From Streptomyces antibioticus (lineage in GTDB: Bacteria > Actinomycetota > Actinomycetes > Streptomycetales > Streptomycetaceae): a stretch of DNA of 64,000 nucleotides. A program made the position numbers and the translations under genes. The first letter of the stretch is position 1. The number at the start of each line of letters is the position of its first letter. The stretch is taken from positions 189,525 to 253,524 of the forward strand of contig NZ_KQ948428.1 of NCBI RefSeq assembly GCF_001514065.1, written 5' to 3'. Below the pieces are notes generated by a model. It was given only the letters and a program-made list of their open reading frames with translations, was not told the origin of the DNA and made no database searches. This document shows positions 11,070 through 19,693 of this stretch, one piece after another.

Positions 11070-12836
11070 GTGCGCCGAGGTGTCCGCGGGTCCGTCGTCG
11101 TCCTCGCCCTGTTCGCGGCACTGACTCCGAGCGCTCCCGTGCGGGCGGCACCGGGGCGCCCTGCCGAGGAACCCCTGCCGCTGGAGCGGCTCTTCGACAA
11201 CACGGCCGTGAGCGACGACGCCCGTCCCGGCGAGGCGGACTTCGACGGCACCGGCGCCTCGCTGTCGGCAGCGGACCTGACGGCGGCGGGCTGGACACCG
11301 GGCCGGACCCTGACCGTGCAGCGGGCACGGCTGGCCTGGCCGCGCCGGGAACCGGGAGAGCCGGACAATGTGCGGGCCGCAGGTCAGTCGGTACGCGTGA
11401 CCGGCCGCGGCGACGCGCTCGCCCTCCTGGTGGCGGGCACGGACGGCGGCGACGCGACGGGCACGGGGTCGGTGTCGTACGCGAACGGCACGACGTCCCC
11501 GTACCGCCTGACCTCCCCCGACTGGCGCAGCGGCCCGCTCGCCACGAAGGCGGTGGCACTGCCGCACGTGAACACGCCCGGCGGCCAACTCACCGCGCAG
11601 GCACGGCTGTACGTCGTGACGGTGCCGCTCGTTCGGGGGCTGCCGGTCACCTCGGTACGGCTGCCCAAGTCGCCCGGCCTGCATGTGTTCGCCGTGTCCG
11701 TGCGGGGCGATACGCCTGGCTGGACGGGGAGTTGGGCGACGGCGACCGCCGGCTACCCGGAGGTCGGGCCGTGGAGCGACCGTACGCTGCGGCTCGTCGT
11801 GCACACCTCGGTGGGCGGGCCTCGGGTGCGGCTGCGGTTCGACAACACCTTCGCGGCGGCGCCGGTGCGGATCGGGAGCGCCACGGTGGCGGTCCAGGCC
11901 GCGGGCGCGGCGGCGCGGGAGGCGCCGGTGGGGGTGGCCTTCGGGGGTGCCGCGGGCGTCGAAGTGGCCGCCGGGGCACAGGTGTTCAGCGATCCGCTCG
12001 ACTTCGAGGTGCCCGCGGACAGCAGTCTGCTGGTGAGCTTCCGGCTGCCGGGGACGGTGACGGCGGCGCCCGTGCACCGGCTCGCGCGGCAGCGGTCGTA
12101 CGTCAGCGAGGCGGGCGACCACACGGCGGACGCCTCGGGGACGGCGTACCCCACCGTCCTGACCGGCTGGCCGCTGCTGACCGGGGTGGACGTGGGCGGC
12201 GGGCCGGGGTCGGTGGTGCTGCTCGGGGACTCGATCACCGACGGGGAGAAGGCGACGGCCGACGCCGACCGGCGCTGGCCGGACGTGCTCGCGGACCGGC
12301 TGCTCGCCCAGCACGAGGTCCCGCACTACGGCGTGCTCAACCAGGGGATCTCCGCGAACCGCGTGGTCACCGACCGCTATCCCGGCGACGGCGTCTCCGC
12401 CGACCTGGGCGGGGTGAGCGCCCTGCACCGCTTCGACCGGGACGTCCTCGCGCAGACCTCGGCGCGTACGGCGGTCGTCTTCCAGGGCGTCAACGACCTG
12501 CGGTGGGGTGCCACGGCCGACGAGGTGATCGCCGGGCTGCGTGAGCTCGCCGAGCGGGGGCGTGCGCGGGGGCTGCGGATGCTGGCGGCGACGATCCTGC
12601 CCTGCGAGGGCGAGGCCCGCTGCACGGCCGCGGTCGACGCCGAGCGGGCCGAGGTCAACGCCTGGATCCGGGACGCCGACGACACGTTCGACGGCGTCCT
12701 CGACTTCGACGGGGTCGCACGGGACCCGGGCCACCCGGCGCGGCTGCTGCCCGCGTACGACAGCGGGGACCATCTGCATCCGGGGGACGCGGGACTGGCC
12801 GCCCTCGCCAAGTCCGTGGACCTGACGCTGCTGTGA
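11070..12836 (+). CDS. Secreted SGNH/GDSL hydrolase with large N-terminal domain
   Basis: This 588-residue secreted protein starts at GTG 11070 behind GGGGGAA and has a signal peptide (VRRGVRGSVVVLALFAAL, cleavage after about residue 27). Residues ~30-370 form a beta-rich accessory region. The catalytic domain follows: block I LLGDSITDG with S388, block II NQGISANR, block III VFQGVNDLRWG, and block V GDHLHPGD with D567 and H570. The full SGNH set is intact, so it should be an active esterase, lipase or deacetylase on an extracellular substrate, probably a carbohydrate ester (inference). It converges on exonuclease III with only one base between the stops. Confidence 0.88.
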   Translation: MRRGVRGSVVVLALFAALTPSAPVRAAPGRPAEEPLPLERLFDNTAVSDDARPGEADFDGTGASLSAADLTAAGWTPGRTLTVQRARLAWPRREPGEPDNVRAAGQSVRVTGRGDALALLVAGTDGGDATGTGSVSYANGTTSPYRLTSPDWRSGPLATKAVALPHVNTPGGQLTAQARLYVVTVPLVRGLPVTSVRLPKSPGLHVFAVSVRGDTPGWTGSWATATAGYPEVGPWSDRTLRLVVHTSVGGPRVRLRFDNTFAAAPVRIGSATVAVQAAGAAAREAPVGVAFGGAAGVEVAAGAQVFSDPLDFEVPADSSLLVSFRLPGTVTAAPVHRLARQRSYVSEAGDHTADASGTAYPTVLTGWPLLTGVDVGGGPGSVVLLGDSITDGEKATADADRRWPDVLADRLLAQHEVPHYGVLNQGISANRVVTDRYPGDGVSADLGGVSALHRFDRDVLAQTSARTAVVFQGVNDLRWGATADEVIAGLRELAERGRARGLRMLAATILPCEGEARCTAAVDAERAEVNAWIRDADDTFDGVLDFDGVARDPGHPARLLPAYDSGDHLHPGDAGLAALAKSVDLTLL

Positions 12837-12837
12837 G

Positions 12838-13620
12838 CTACGGGACGTCCAGGTCCACGACCACCGGCGCGTGGTCCGAGGCGCCCTTGCCCTTGCGCTC
12901 CTCGCGGTCCACGTAGGCGTCGGTGACGGCCTTCGCGAACGGCTCGTTGCCGTACACCAGGTCGATGCGCATGCCGCGGTTCTTGGGGAAGCAGAGCTGG
13001 CGGTAGTCCCAGTACGTGAAGGGGTGCTCGTACTTCAGGGGGCGCGGGACCACGTCCGAGAGGCCGGCCTCGCGCAGGGCGGCCAGAGCCGCGCGCTCGG
13101 CCGGGGTGACATGGGTGAGGCCCTCGAAGGCGGCCACGTCGTAGACGTCGTCGTCCGTCGGTGCCACGTTGTAGTCGCCCAGGATCGCGAACGGCCTGCT
13201 GCCCGCCGCGTCACCGGCGACGGCCGCCTTGAGGGCCTCGAACCACTGGAGCTTGTAGGCGTAGTGCGGGTGGTCCACCTCGCGGCCGTTCGGCACGTAC
13301 ACCGACCACACCCGGACGCCGCCGCACGTCGCGGAGATCGCGCGGGGCTCGGGGGCACCGTCGTAACCGGGGTCGCCGGGCAGGCCCTTGACGACGTCCT
13401 CCAGGCCCACCCGGGAGAGCACCGCCACGCCGTTCCACCTGCCGGTCGCGTTGACCGCCGCCTCGTAGCCCAGCTCGCGCAGCTGGTCGAACGGGAACTG
13501 CTCCTCGGCCAGCTTGGCCTCCTGGAGGCAGAGCACGTCGGTGCCGCTGCTCTCCAGCCAGGCCAGGAGCCTCGGCAGGCGGGCGGTGATCGAGTTCACG
13601 TTCCAGGTAGCGATGCGCAT
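12838..13620 (-). CDS. xth: Exodeoxyribonuclease III / AP endonuclease
   Basis: This 260-residue Mg-dependent nuclease of the ExoIII/APE1 family acts in base-excision repair. Motifs are intact: MRIATWNVNSITARL (metal/phosphate Asn), CLQEAKL (metal Glu), LGDYNVAPTDDDVYD (catalytic Asp/Asn), and the terminal ASDHAPVVVDL with the general His. ATG 13620 is the family-typical start; an in-frame extension to 13650 is not expected. It is followed 30 bases upstream by the MBL hydrolase on the same strand, so the two may be co-transcribed. Confidence 0.95.
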   Translation of the reverse strand: MRIATWNVNSITARLPRLLAWLESSGTDVLCLQEAKLAEEQFPFDQLRELGYEAAVNATGRWNGVAVLSRVGLEDVVKGLPGDPGYDGAPEPRAISATCGGVRVWSVYVPNGREVDHPHYAYKLQWFEALKAAVAGDAAGSRPFAILGDYNVAPTDDDVYDVAAFEGLTHVTPAERAALAALREAGLSDVVPRPLKYEHPFTYWDYRQLCFPKNRGMRIDLVYGNEPFAKAVTDAYVDREERKGKGASDHAPVVVDLDVP

Positions 13621-13650
13621 GCCTGACAACCTACCGGGCCCCACTGACAC

Positions 13651-14292
13651 TCACAGCGACGTGCTCTCCCCGGGCGCGAGACGCAGGTGCTCGGCGCCGC
13701 CGAGGGCGCCGATCTGGTTGTCGTAGATCGGCCGGGCGAGGTCGGTGAGCAGGGCGTCATGGACGTCGTAGGCCCGTTGCGGCTTGACCTCGCGGACGTA
13801 GTCGATCACCTCGGAGATCTTGCTCCAGGGCGCCATGACCGGCAGCATCAGCGTCTCCACCGCGTGGTCGGGGACGGTGAGGGCGTCGCCGGGGTGGAAG
13901 ACGCGGCCGCCGTCGATCAGGTAGCCGACGTTGGTGATGCGCGGGATGTCCGGGTGGATGACGGCGTGCAGCTCGCCGTGGACCTGGACGTCGAAGCCGG
14001 CGGCGGTGAAGGTGTCGCCGTGGCCGACGGTGTGCACGCGACCGGGAAAGGCGGCGGAGATCTTCTCCGCGACCGACCTCAGGGTCCAGATCTCGGCGGC
14101 CGGGTCGGCCTCCATCGCCACGCGCAGCCGCTCCTCGTCGAAGTGGTCGGGGTGCTCGTGCGTGATGAGGATCGCGTCCGCGCCGAGCGCCGCGTCGTCC
14201 TCGCTGAACATGCCCGGGTCGAGGACGAGGGTGCGGCCGTCCTTCTCCAGACGGACGCAGGCGTGCGACTTCTTCGTGAGCTTCGTGGTCAT
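13651..14292 (-). CDS. MBL-fold metallo-hydrolase (UlaG-like)
   Basis: This 213-residue cytoplasmic zinc-dependent hydrolase has the metal motif THEHPDH at residues 44-50. Further ligands are probable in HGELHAVIHPD and HPGDALTVPD, and a late His in YDVHDALL. The start MTTKLTKKSHACVRLEKDG is the substrate-side strand typical of the UlaG/YtkL-like branch. The substrate is not predictable. It is transcribed with exonuclease III, 30 bp apart. Confidence 0.88.
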   Translation of the reverse strand: MTTKLTKKSHACVRLEKDGRTLVLDPGMFSEDDAALGADAILITHEHPDHFDEERLRVAMEADPAAEIWTLRSVAEKISAAFPGRVHTVGHGDTFTAAGFDVQVHGELHAVIHPDIPRITNVGYLIDGGRVFHPGDALTVPDHAVETLMLPVMAPWSKISEVIDYVREVKPQRAYDVHDALLTDLARPIYDNQIGALGGAEHLRLAPGESTSL

Positions 14293-14364
14293 GGCACCAT
14301 CTTGCCCCCTGGCCGGCGATGCCGGGCGGCTCAGCCTGGTGGTCCGGCTGCCCGGCTGAGGTGC

Positions 14365-15672
14365 TCACTCCTCGGGGGTCGTCTCCTCGCGGATGACCTC
14401 CTGGGCAACCTTGAAGGCGCTGTTGGCCGCCGGGACGCCGCAGTACACGGCCGCCTGGAGGAGCACCTCCTTGATCTCGACCGGGGTGAGGCCGTTGCGC
14501 AGGGCGGCCCGGACGTGGAAGCCGAGCTCTTCCAGGTGGCCGCCCGCGACCAGCGCGGTGAGCGTGACACAGCTGCGGGAGCGGCGGTCGAGGCCGGGGC
14601 GGTCCCAGATCTCGCCCCAGGCGTAGCGGGTGACGAACTCCTGGAAGTCGCCGGAGAACTCGTCGGCCTGCGCCAGCGCCCGGTCCACGTGCGCGTCGCC
14701 GAGCACCTCGCGGCGCACCTTGAGCCCGGCATCGTAGGGGTCGGGCCGCCCGCCCAGGGCCTGCGGCGCCGGTGCGGGCGGGGCGATCTCCGCGATCGGC
14801 ACGACCTGCGGCGGCGGTCCCGCGGCGGCCAGGACCGGCTTCACGGGGGCCGCGGGGATCGCGATCTGGCCGGTGGTGGAGTCGTAGGCGGGCTGCCAGG
14901 CGGTGGAGAAGTGCCGGACCAGCAGGTCGGTGACGGCCGCGGGCTGTTCCACCGGTACGAGGTGGGAGGCGCCCGGTACGACGGCGAGCCGCGCGTCCGG
15001 AATGCCGGCGACGAGCGTACGGGCCTCCGCGGGGCCGGTGACCTGGTCGTCGGAGCCGACGAGGACGAGGGTCGGCACCCCGACGTGGGCGAGTTCGGCC
15101 CGGACGTCGAACGCGGCGAGGGCCTCGCAGGCGGCGATGTAGCAGCCGGGGTCGGTGGTGCGGACCATCTGCACGGCCCAGTCGGTGATCGCGGGCTGCG
15201 CGGCGGCGAACCCGCCGGTGAACCAGCGGTCGGGGGACGTACGGGCGATGGGGTCGAGGCCGTTCGTCCGGACGATCACGCCCCGCTGCCGGAACTCGTC
15301 CGGCGTCCCGAACCGGGGCGAGGTCGCGATCAGCGCGAGCGAGGCGATCCGCTCGGGGTGGCGCAGCGCCAGCTCCAGGCCGACCGCACCGCCGAACGCA
15401 CAGCCCGCGTAGCCGAAGCGCTGCACGCCGAGGCCGTCGAGGGTGGCGAGCAGCCGGGCGGTGACGTCACCGACCGAGCCCGCCGGGTACGCGGGCGCGC
15501 CGCCGTGACCCGGCAGGTCGAACCGGAAGACCCGCCACTGCTTGGCCAGCTCGGGGACCTGCCGGTCCCACATGTGCCAGGTCGTGCCGAGCGAGGGCCC
15601 CAGGATGAGGACCGGGGCGTCGTCCGGGCCGTCGAGGCGGTACTGGAGGGCGGGGGTCTGCATCTCACTCAC
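14365..15672 (-). CDS. pcaL: PcaL-like fusion: alpha/beta hydrolase (enol-lactonase-like) + carboxymuconolactone decarboxylase
   Basis: This 435-residue two-domain protein resembles the actinobacterial fusion that converts 4-carboxymuconolactone to 3-oxoadipate. Residues ~5-270 are the hydrolase, with an oxyanion strand LGPSLGTTW and the late PGASHLVPVEQP His. Residues ~305-435 are the decarboxylase (AWGEIWDRPGLDRRSR, HVRAALRNGLTPVEI, AVYCGVP). The nucleophile elbow reads GCAFGG where GxSxGG is expected: the codon at 15397-15399 is GCG, so residue 92 is Ala. The lactonase half may be inactive or altered. No other protocatechuate genes are nearby. GTG 15672 is preceded by GGAGCG; ATG 15663 is an alternative. 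Confidence 0.85.
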   Translation of the reverse strand: MSEMQTPALQYRLDGPDDAPVLILGPSLGTTWHMWDRQVPELAKQWRVFRFDLPGHGGAPAYPAGSVGDVTARLLATLDGLGVQRFGYAGCAFGGAVGLELALRHPERIASLALIATSPRFGTPDEFRQRGVIVRTNGLDPIARTSPDRWFTGGFAAAQPAITDWAVQMVRTTDPGCYIAACEALAAFDVRAELAHVGVPTLVLVGSDDQVTGPAEARTLVAGIPDARLAVVPGASHLVPVEQPAAVTDLLVRHFSTAWQPAYDSTTGQIAIPAAPVKPVLAAAGPPPQVVPIAEIAPPAPAPQALGGRPDPYDAGLKVRREVLGDAHVDRALAQADEFSGDFQEFVTRYAWGEIWDRPGLDRRSRSCVTLTALVAGGHLEELGFHVRAALRNGLTPVEIKEVLLQAAVYCGVPAANSAFKVAQEVIREETTPEE

Positions 15673-15784
15673 CGCTCCACGCTAACCGCCGTTTCCGAGG
15701 GCCCGGCCCCTGGGCCCCCAGTCCCCACACCTGGCTGCCGCACATCGACAGCGAACCCTCACAGGGCCTTCACCGAACGGCGCT

Positions 15785-16822
15785 CTACTGGAAGCCGGGC
15801 GCCGGGACGGGGGCCTGGCCCCGGACCCGCACGCCGTAGCGGGTGCGCATGCGGCGCAGTTCCCACAGCCCGACGACGGTCACCGACACCGGGCCGCCCA
15901 GCAGCGAGCAGAGCTGCACACCGGGCGGTCCCTGGGCCGGCATCCCGCTGTCGATGAAGTTGAAGATCGCGAACACCCACACGAACACCATCGTCACCAC
16001 GGGCGGCAGCATCGGATGGACGTGGCCGGTGTTGAAGGCGCTGCGGGCGGAGTAGAGCGAGGCCAGGACGAAGAAGGGAAGGCCCCAGGCCAGCGCGACC
16101 AGCCCCACGATGCCCACACAGAACCCCTGCCAGCCGCTCAGGCCGGTCTTGGCCAACAGGGAGATCCCGAAAAGGGTTCCGCCGAGGACGGCCACGGTCG
16201 CCACGTACCAGCCCACTGTCTTCAACGGGACCCGGAGCCGGGAGCGCAGGTGGGGCCGCAGGTGCGGGGGCGCGTAGAAGATGAACCCGAGGATGATCAG
16301 GGGGCCGCCGACGATCAGCAGGACCGGGGCGACGAGTGCCTGGGCCGCGCTGCCGGCCGCCGCGTCCTGCCAGCCGCCCTTGTCCGTGCCGTAGACGAGG
16401 AACAGCAGGACGGTGGCAGCGGCGCCGAGGACGGTGCGGGCCGTCTGCACGCGGTCCACGGTGCGGTCCTGGATGTGATCCTGGCCCGCCTGCACGAAGA
16501 GGCGGCTGGCGACGCGGTGCGCGGAGCGGATGACGCCGCCGGTGAGGTAGGGCAGGGAGAAGAACCACAGCCGGCTGCGGCGGCGCGGCGCCCGGCCGCG
16601 CGTGGGCACGGGGGCCGGGGGCACGTAGGGGTACGGGTTCTGCGGCGGGTACGGGTTCTGCGGCGCCGCGGGCCCGTGGGGGCCGCCCTGGGGCGGCAGC
16701 CCGTAGGGGTTGTTCACCGGTTGCCCGGGCGGCGGGCCCCAGCCCTGGCCGCCTGCGTTGCCGCCAGGATGTCCGGTCTGTCCTCCCGGGCCCGTGCCGG
16801 GGCCCCAACCGCCCGTTGCCAT
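15785..16822 (-). CDS. Proline-rich multi-TM protein (paralogue A)
   Basis: This 345-residue protein has a Gly/Pro/Asn-rich disordered N-terminus (~75 residues; PQNPYPPQNPYPYVPP) and a basic segment RGRAPRRRSR. About six hydrophobic helices follow. It ends in a conserved block GGPVSVTVVGLWELRRMRTRYGV. The last ~200 residues align with the protein at 28338-29405, including FNTGHVHPMLPP versus FNSAEVHAALPA and RTRYGVRVRG versus QTRHGVRLRG. I do not know a function. It stands alone between the PcaL-like gene and the SWIM gene. The paralogue lies beside caspase and CHAT proteases, which makes the family worth following. Confidence 0.75.
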   Translation of the reverse strand: MATGGWGPGTGPGGQTGHPGGNAGGQGWGPPPGQPVNNPYGLPPQGGPHGPAAPQNPYPPQNPYPYVPPAPVPTRGRAPRRRSRLWFFSLPYLTGGVIRSAHRVASRLFVQAGQDHIQDRTVDRVQTARTVLGAAATVLLFLVYGTDKGGWQDAAAGSAAQALVAPVLLIVGGPLIILGFIFYAPPHLRPHLRSRLRVPLKTVGWYVATVAVLGGTLFGISLLAKTGLSGWQGFCVGIVGLVALAWGLPFFVLASLYSARSAFNTGHVHPMLPPVVTMVFVWVFAIFNFIDSGMPAQGPPGVQLCSLLGGPVSVTVVGLWELRRMRTRYGVRVRGQAPVPAPGFQ

Positions 16823-16945
16823 GTCCTGTCCCCCGAGGTGCTGCTCTGTCAGTTCGCTGTGTCGCGCCGCGACATCGCGGCAGTTTAGTGGCTCATGTGC
16901 CGACTGCCGTCACGCCGTTTGTGGCGACATGGTGCACGAAAGGTG

Positions 16946-19693
16946 TCAACTCTCCGGCGAGCTCCCGAGTCCGGTCAGGGCACCGACCGGGTCGAGGTCG
17001 GGCGTGCCGCGGGGCCACCAGTCGTCGGCGCCGGGGTCGGACTCGTAGGCGTACCACAACCCGTCGCGGCCCAGCCGGAGTTGGACATGTCCGCGGGGGT
17101 GGGTGAGGCGGTTGCGCCAGGGGCGGAAGGCCGGGAGGTCGGCGGCGAGGAGGAGCGGGCGGGCCCGGTCGAAGCGGCCGGCCGGCGGGTCCCAGGGTTC
17201 TTCCAGTACGGCGAGCCCCTCGAACCCGCCCTGCCGCCAGGCGGCGACCGCGCGCGCCAGATCGGACGGGGTGCGGTCGGCGGCGGAGGCGAGGGAGGCG
17301 TACAGCGAGCGGGTGGCGGCGGTGAGGCCGGAACCGGGGCGGGCCGCGGCGAGCCGCACCGCGTCCTGCCACAGCGTCAGCTCGGCGACCGGGTCGCGGC
17401 CGGTGGCGAGCAGGGCGTGCGCGCGGGCGGCGGCGTCGGTCGCGAGCTGGTCCAGCGCGAAGGGGTCCGGGCCGCCCGGGGCCGCCGGGTAGACCGGGGG
17501 CTGCTGAGGGTGCGGCGGCACGGGCAACGGGGCCGGCAGAGGCGGGAGTTGCCGGGGGGCGAGGGCCTCGGTGGCGCGTACGCCGGGCAGGGGGACCGGG
17601 CCCTTCTCCTGGGCGGCGCGAGCCGCGCGCGCGGCGCTCAGCCGGGACAGGGTGTCGAGGAGTTCGCGCTCGCTCCGGCCGCGCAGCAGGAGCAGCACGA
17701 AGGGGTCGGCGTCGAGCAGGCGGGCGGTCTGATAGCAAAGCGCGGCGGCATGCTTGCAGGGGTGGCCGCGGTCCGGGCAACTGCAGTGCGGGTCGAGTTC
17801 GCCGGGCCCGGGGAGCAGCCGCACCCTGCCCTCGGCGAGCGAATGCGGCATCTCCTTGTCGAGCAACGCGGCGATGTGACCGGGCCGTTCTGCGGCGGCG
17901 TCCAGGAACCACTCCCACTCCGCGTCGTCCAGCGTCCGCAGCCGCACCTGGACCCGGTAGGGACGAGGACGGCTCCCCTGCACGTACGCGAGCACCAGCC
18001 CGGGGGTCACGGTGATGGCGTCGACATTCCCCTGCTCGGCGTACCCGCGCCCGCGCGCGAGCCGTTTCGCATCCAAGGCGCCCTCCTCCAGCGCCCTCAC
18101 CCAGGCATTGCCCCACCACGTCTCGGCGAACCCGTGCTCACCGTCCGCGGCACGGGGGCCGAACGCCGGGAAGGTACGCCGGAGTTCACCGTCCCGGCCG
18201 GGGGCGGCCATGGAGCGGGGGTGGTGGGGGGCGGGGGCTGTGGTTGTGGTTGTGATGGGCGAGTGCGGCTCGGCGTTGCGGCCGGGGGAAGGAGGAGGCG
18301 TCGGGAGGGTCGGCCAGGAGGGGGTGGAGGCGGAGGTGGAGTTGGAGTTGGAGGCGGTGTCAGGCTCGATCTCGGTGTCGGTGTCGGTGCGGGGTGCGGG
18401 GCTGGGGGCCGGTGCTGTCGGCGGGGTGGCGCTGTGGGTGGCTGCTGCCCAGTCGGCCGAACTGCCGTGGGCGGCCGTCGAGTCGGCCGAACTACCGTGG
18501 TCTGCTTGGCTGTCGCCGCCCTCGCGCCCGGTCGGCTCGTCCTCCTCACGGGGCATGCTGAAGGCGTCACCGATGAGCGCCCGGAGGTCACGGGCCCGCA
18601 CACCGTCGCCTCGCCCGCCACGCGGGGAGCCGGACGCCACCGGCGCCGACCGCTGTGCCGGGCGCCTGCCCCGAGCGGCCTCGACCGCCTCCTCCTGCTG
18701 AGCCCGCCGCGCTTCCTTGCGCGCGGCACGCAGGGCTTCCCGCACACGGTCGGCGGCCCCGTCCGAAGCGGGCCGACGGGCCGTCCCCGCGCCCAAGGCG
18801 CTGCCGGGGCCAGCCAGGTCCGGGGCGCCCTCGGCGGGGACGCCTTCGGGCGTCGACTGGTCCGGAGCTGGTTGCCTGTGGCTCCCCGACTGGTCCGGAG
18901 CGGGTTCCCCAGGCGTCTCAGACTGGCCCAGGACGGATTCTCGGCGGCTCCCAGACCGGTCCGGAGCCGGTTCCCTGTGGCTCGCAGGCTGGCCCGAGGC
19001 GGGTTCTCCGCGGCCCTCAGATTGACCGGGAGCTGGTTCCCTGCGGCTCGCAGAGTGGCCCGAGGCGGATTCTCCCTGACCCCCAGACCGACCCGCCGCG
19101 GACTCACCGCGGCCCCCAGACCGACCCGGAGCCGGTTCCCTGCGGCTCGCAGAGTGGCCCGAGGCGGATTCTCCCTGACCCCCAGACCGACCCGCCGCGG
19201 ACTCACCACGGCCCCCAGACCGACCCGGAGCCGGTTCCCCGTGCCCCCCATACTGCTCAGGGGCCGGTTCCCCGTGTCTCCCAGGCTCGTCATGAGCGGG
19301 GTCCTTCTGGTCCCCGGCGGCCTCGCCCGGGACGCCGGTAACCCCCGGCAGGTCGCGCTCAGTTGGGCCGGCCCCTCCCGGCGCACCCCGCCGCTCCTCC
19401 CGCGCACGCCGCAACGCCGCCCGCGCCGCGTCGCCCGGCCGGGGCTCCCGGCGCTCCCCCGGCCCCGGTCCGCCGCCCGTGCTCCCCGTCGCCTCGGTCG
19501 CCGTTCCGGACGCGTTCCCCGTGGGCTCGGCGGCCGCCCCGGACGCGGTACCCGTCGCCTCGGCGACCGGGCCGGATGCGTTCGCCTCGGTCGCGGAACC
19601 GGTGCCCCCCGAGCCCTCCGTCTGCTCCAGGGCCTTCCGCTCCCGTGCCTCCCGCAGCGCGCGCCGCGCCTCGTCCGCCGGGCGTGCGGTCAT
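16946..19693 (-). CDS. SWIM zinc-finger protein with long disordered insert
   Basis: This 915-residue protein has the SWIM zinc motif CSCPDRGHPCKH at ~633-644, flanked by the usual (G/A)AWGNAWV-like N-terminal block (WWGNAWVRALE, ~520) and a helical C-terminus. SWIM proteins of this type partner SNF2 helicases; a role in DNA transactions is inferred. Residues ~30-500 are low-complexity Gly/Ser/Glu/Arg, including 33-residue repeats encoded by a 99-bp tandem duplication. The start ATG overlaps the helicase stop (ATGA, 19690-19693), so translation is coupled. The insert makes it much longer than other SWIM partners I know. Confidence 0.88.
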   Translation of the reverse strand: MTARPADEARRALREARERKALEQTEGSGGTGSATEANASGPVAEATGTASGAAAEPTGNASGTATEATGSTGGGPGPGERREPRPGDAARAALRRAREERRGAPGGAGPTERDLPGVTGVPGEAAGDQKDPAHDEPGRHGEPAPEQYGGHGEPAPGRSGGRGESAAGRSGGQGESASGHSASRREPAPGRSGGRGESAAGRSGGQGESASGHSASRREPAPGQSEGRGEPASGQPASHREPAPDRSGSRRESVLGQSETPGEPAPDQSGSHRQPAPDQSTPEGVPAEGAPDLAGPGSALGAGTARRPASDGAADRVREALRAARKEARRAQQEEAVEAARGRRPAQRSAPVASGSPRGGRGDGVRARDLRALIGDAFSMPREEDEPTGREGGDSQADHGSSADSTAAHGSSADWAAATHSATPPTAPAPSPAPRTDTDTEIEPDTASNSNSTSASTPSWPTLPTPPPSPGRNAEPHSPITTTTTAPAPHHPRSMAAPGRDGELRRTFPAFGPRAADGEHGFAETWWGNAWVRALEEGALDAKRLARGRGYAEQGNVDAITVTPGLVLAYVQGSRPRPYRVQVRLRTLDDAEWEWFLDAAAERPGHIAALLDKEMPHSLAEGRVRLLPGPGELDPHCSCPDRGHPCKHAAALCYQTARLLDADPFVLLLLRGRSERELLDTLSRLSAARAARAAQEKGPVPLPGVRATEALAPRQLPPLPAPLPVPPHPQQPPVYPAAPGGPDPFALDQLATDAAARAHALLATGRDPVAELTLWQDAVRLAAARPGSGLTAATRSLYASLASAADRTPSDLARAVAAWRQGGFEGLAVLEEPWDPPAGRFDRARPLLLAADLPAFRPWRNRLTHPRGHVQLRLGRDGLWYAYESDPGADDWWPRGTPDLDPVGALTGLGSSPES
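19035..19232. repeat. 99-bp tandem duplication inside the SWIM gene
   Basis: Two head-to-tail copies (19035-19133 and 19134-19232) start GGTTCCCTGCGGCTCGCAGA and differ at about one base (CACCGCGG versus CACCACGG). A third degenerate copy begins at 19233. The unit is 33 codons, so the frame is kept. More diverged units of the same protein pattern (SGGRGESA, SASRREPAP) extend on either side from ~18850 to ~19260. Confidence 0.85.

Noticed and set aside
13687-15957. 756-codon plus-strand frame across the MBL and PcaL genes
   Set aside because: It spans two well-supported minus-strand genes and their gap, which no real gene would do.
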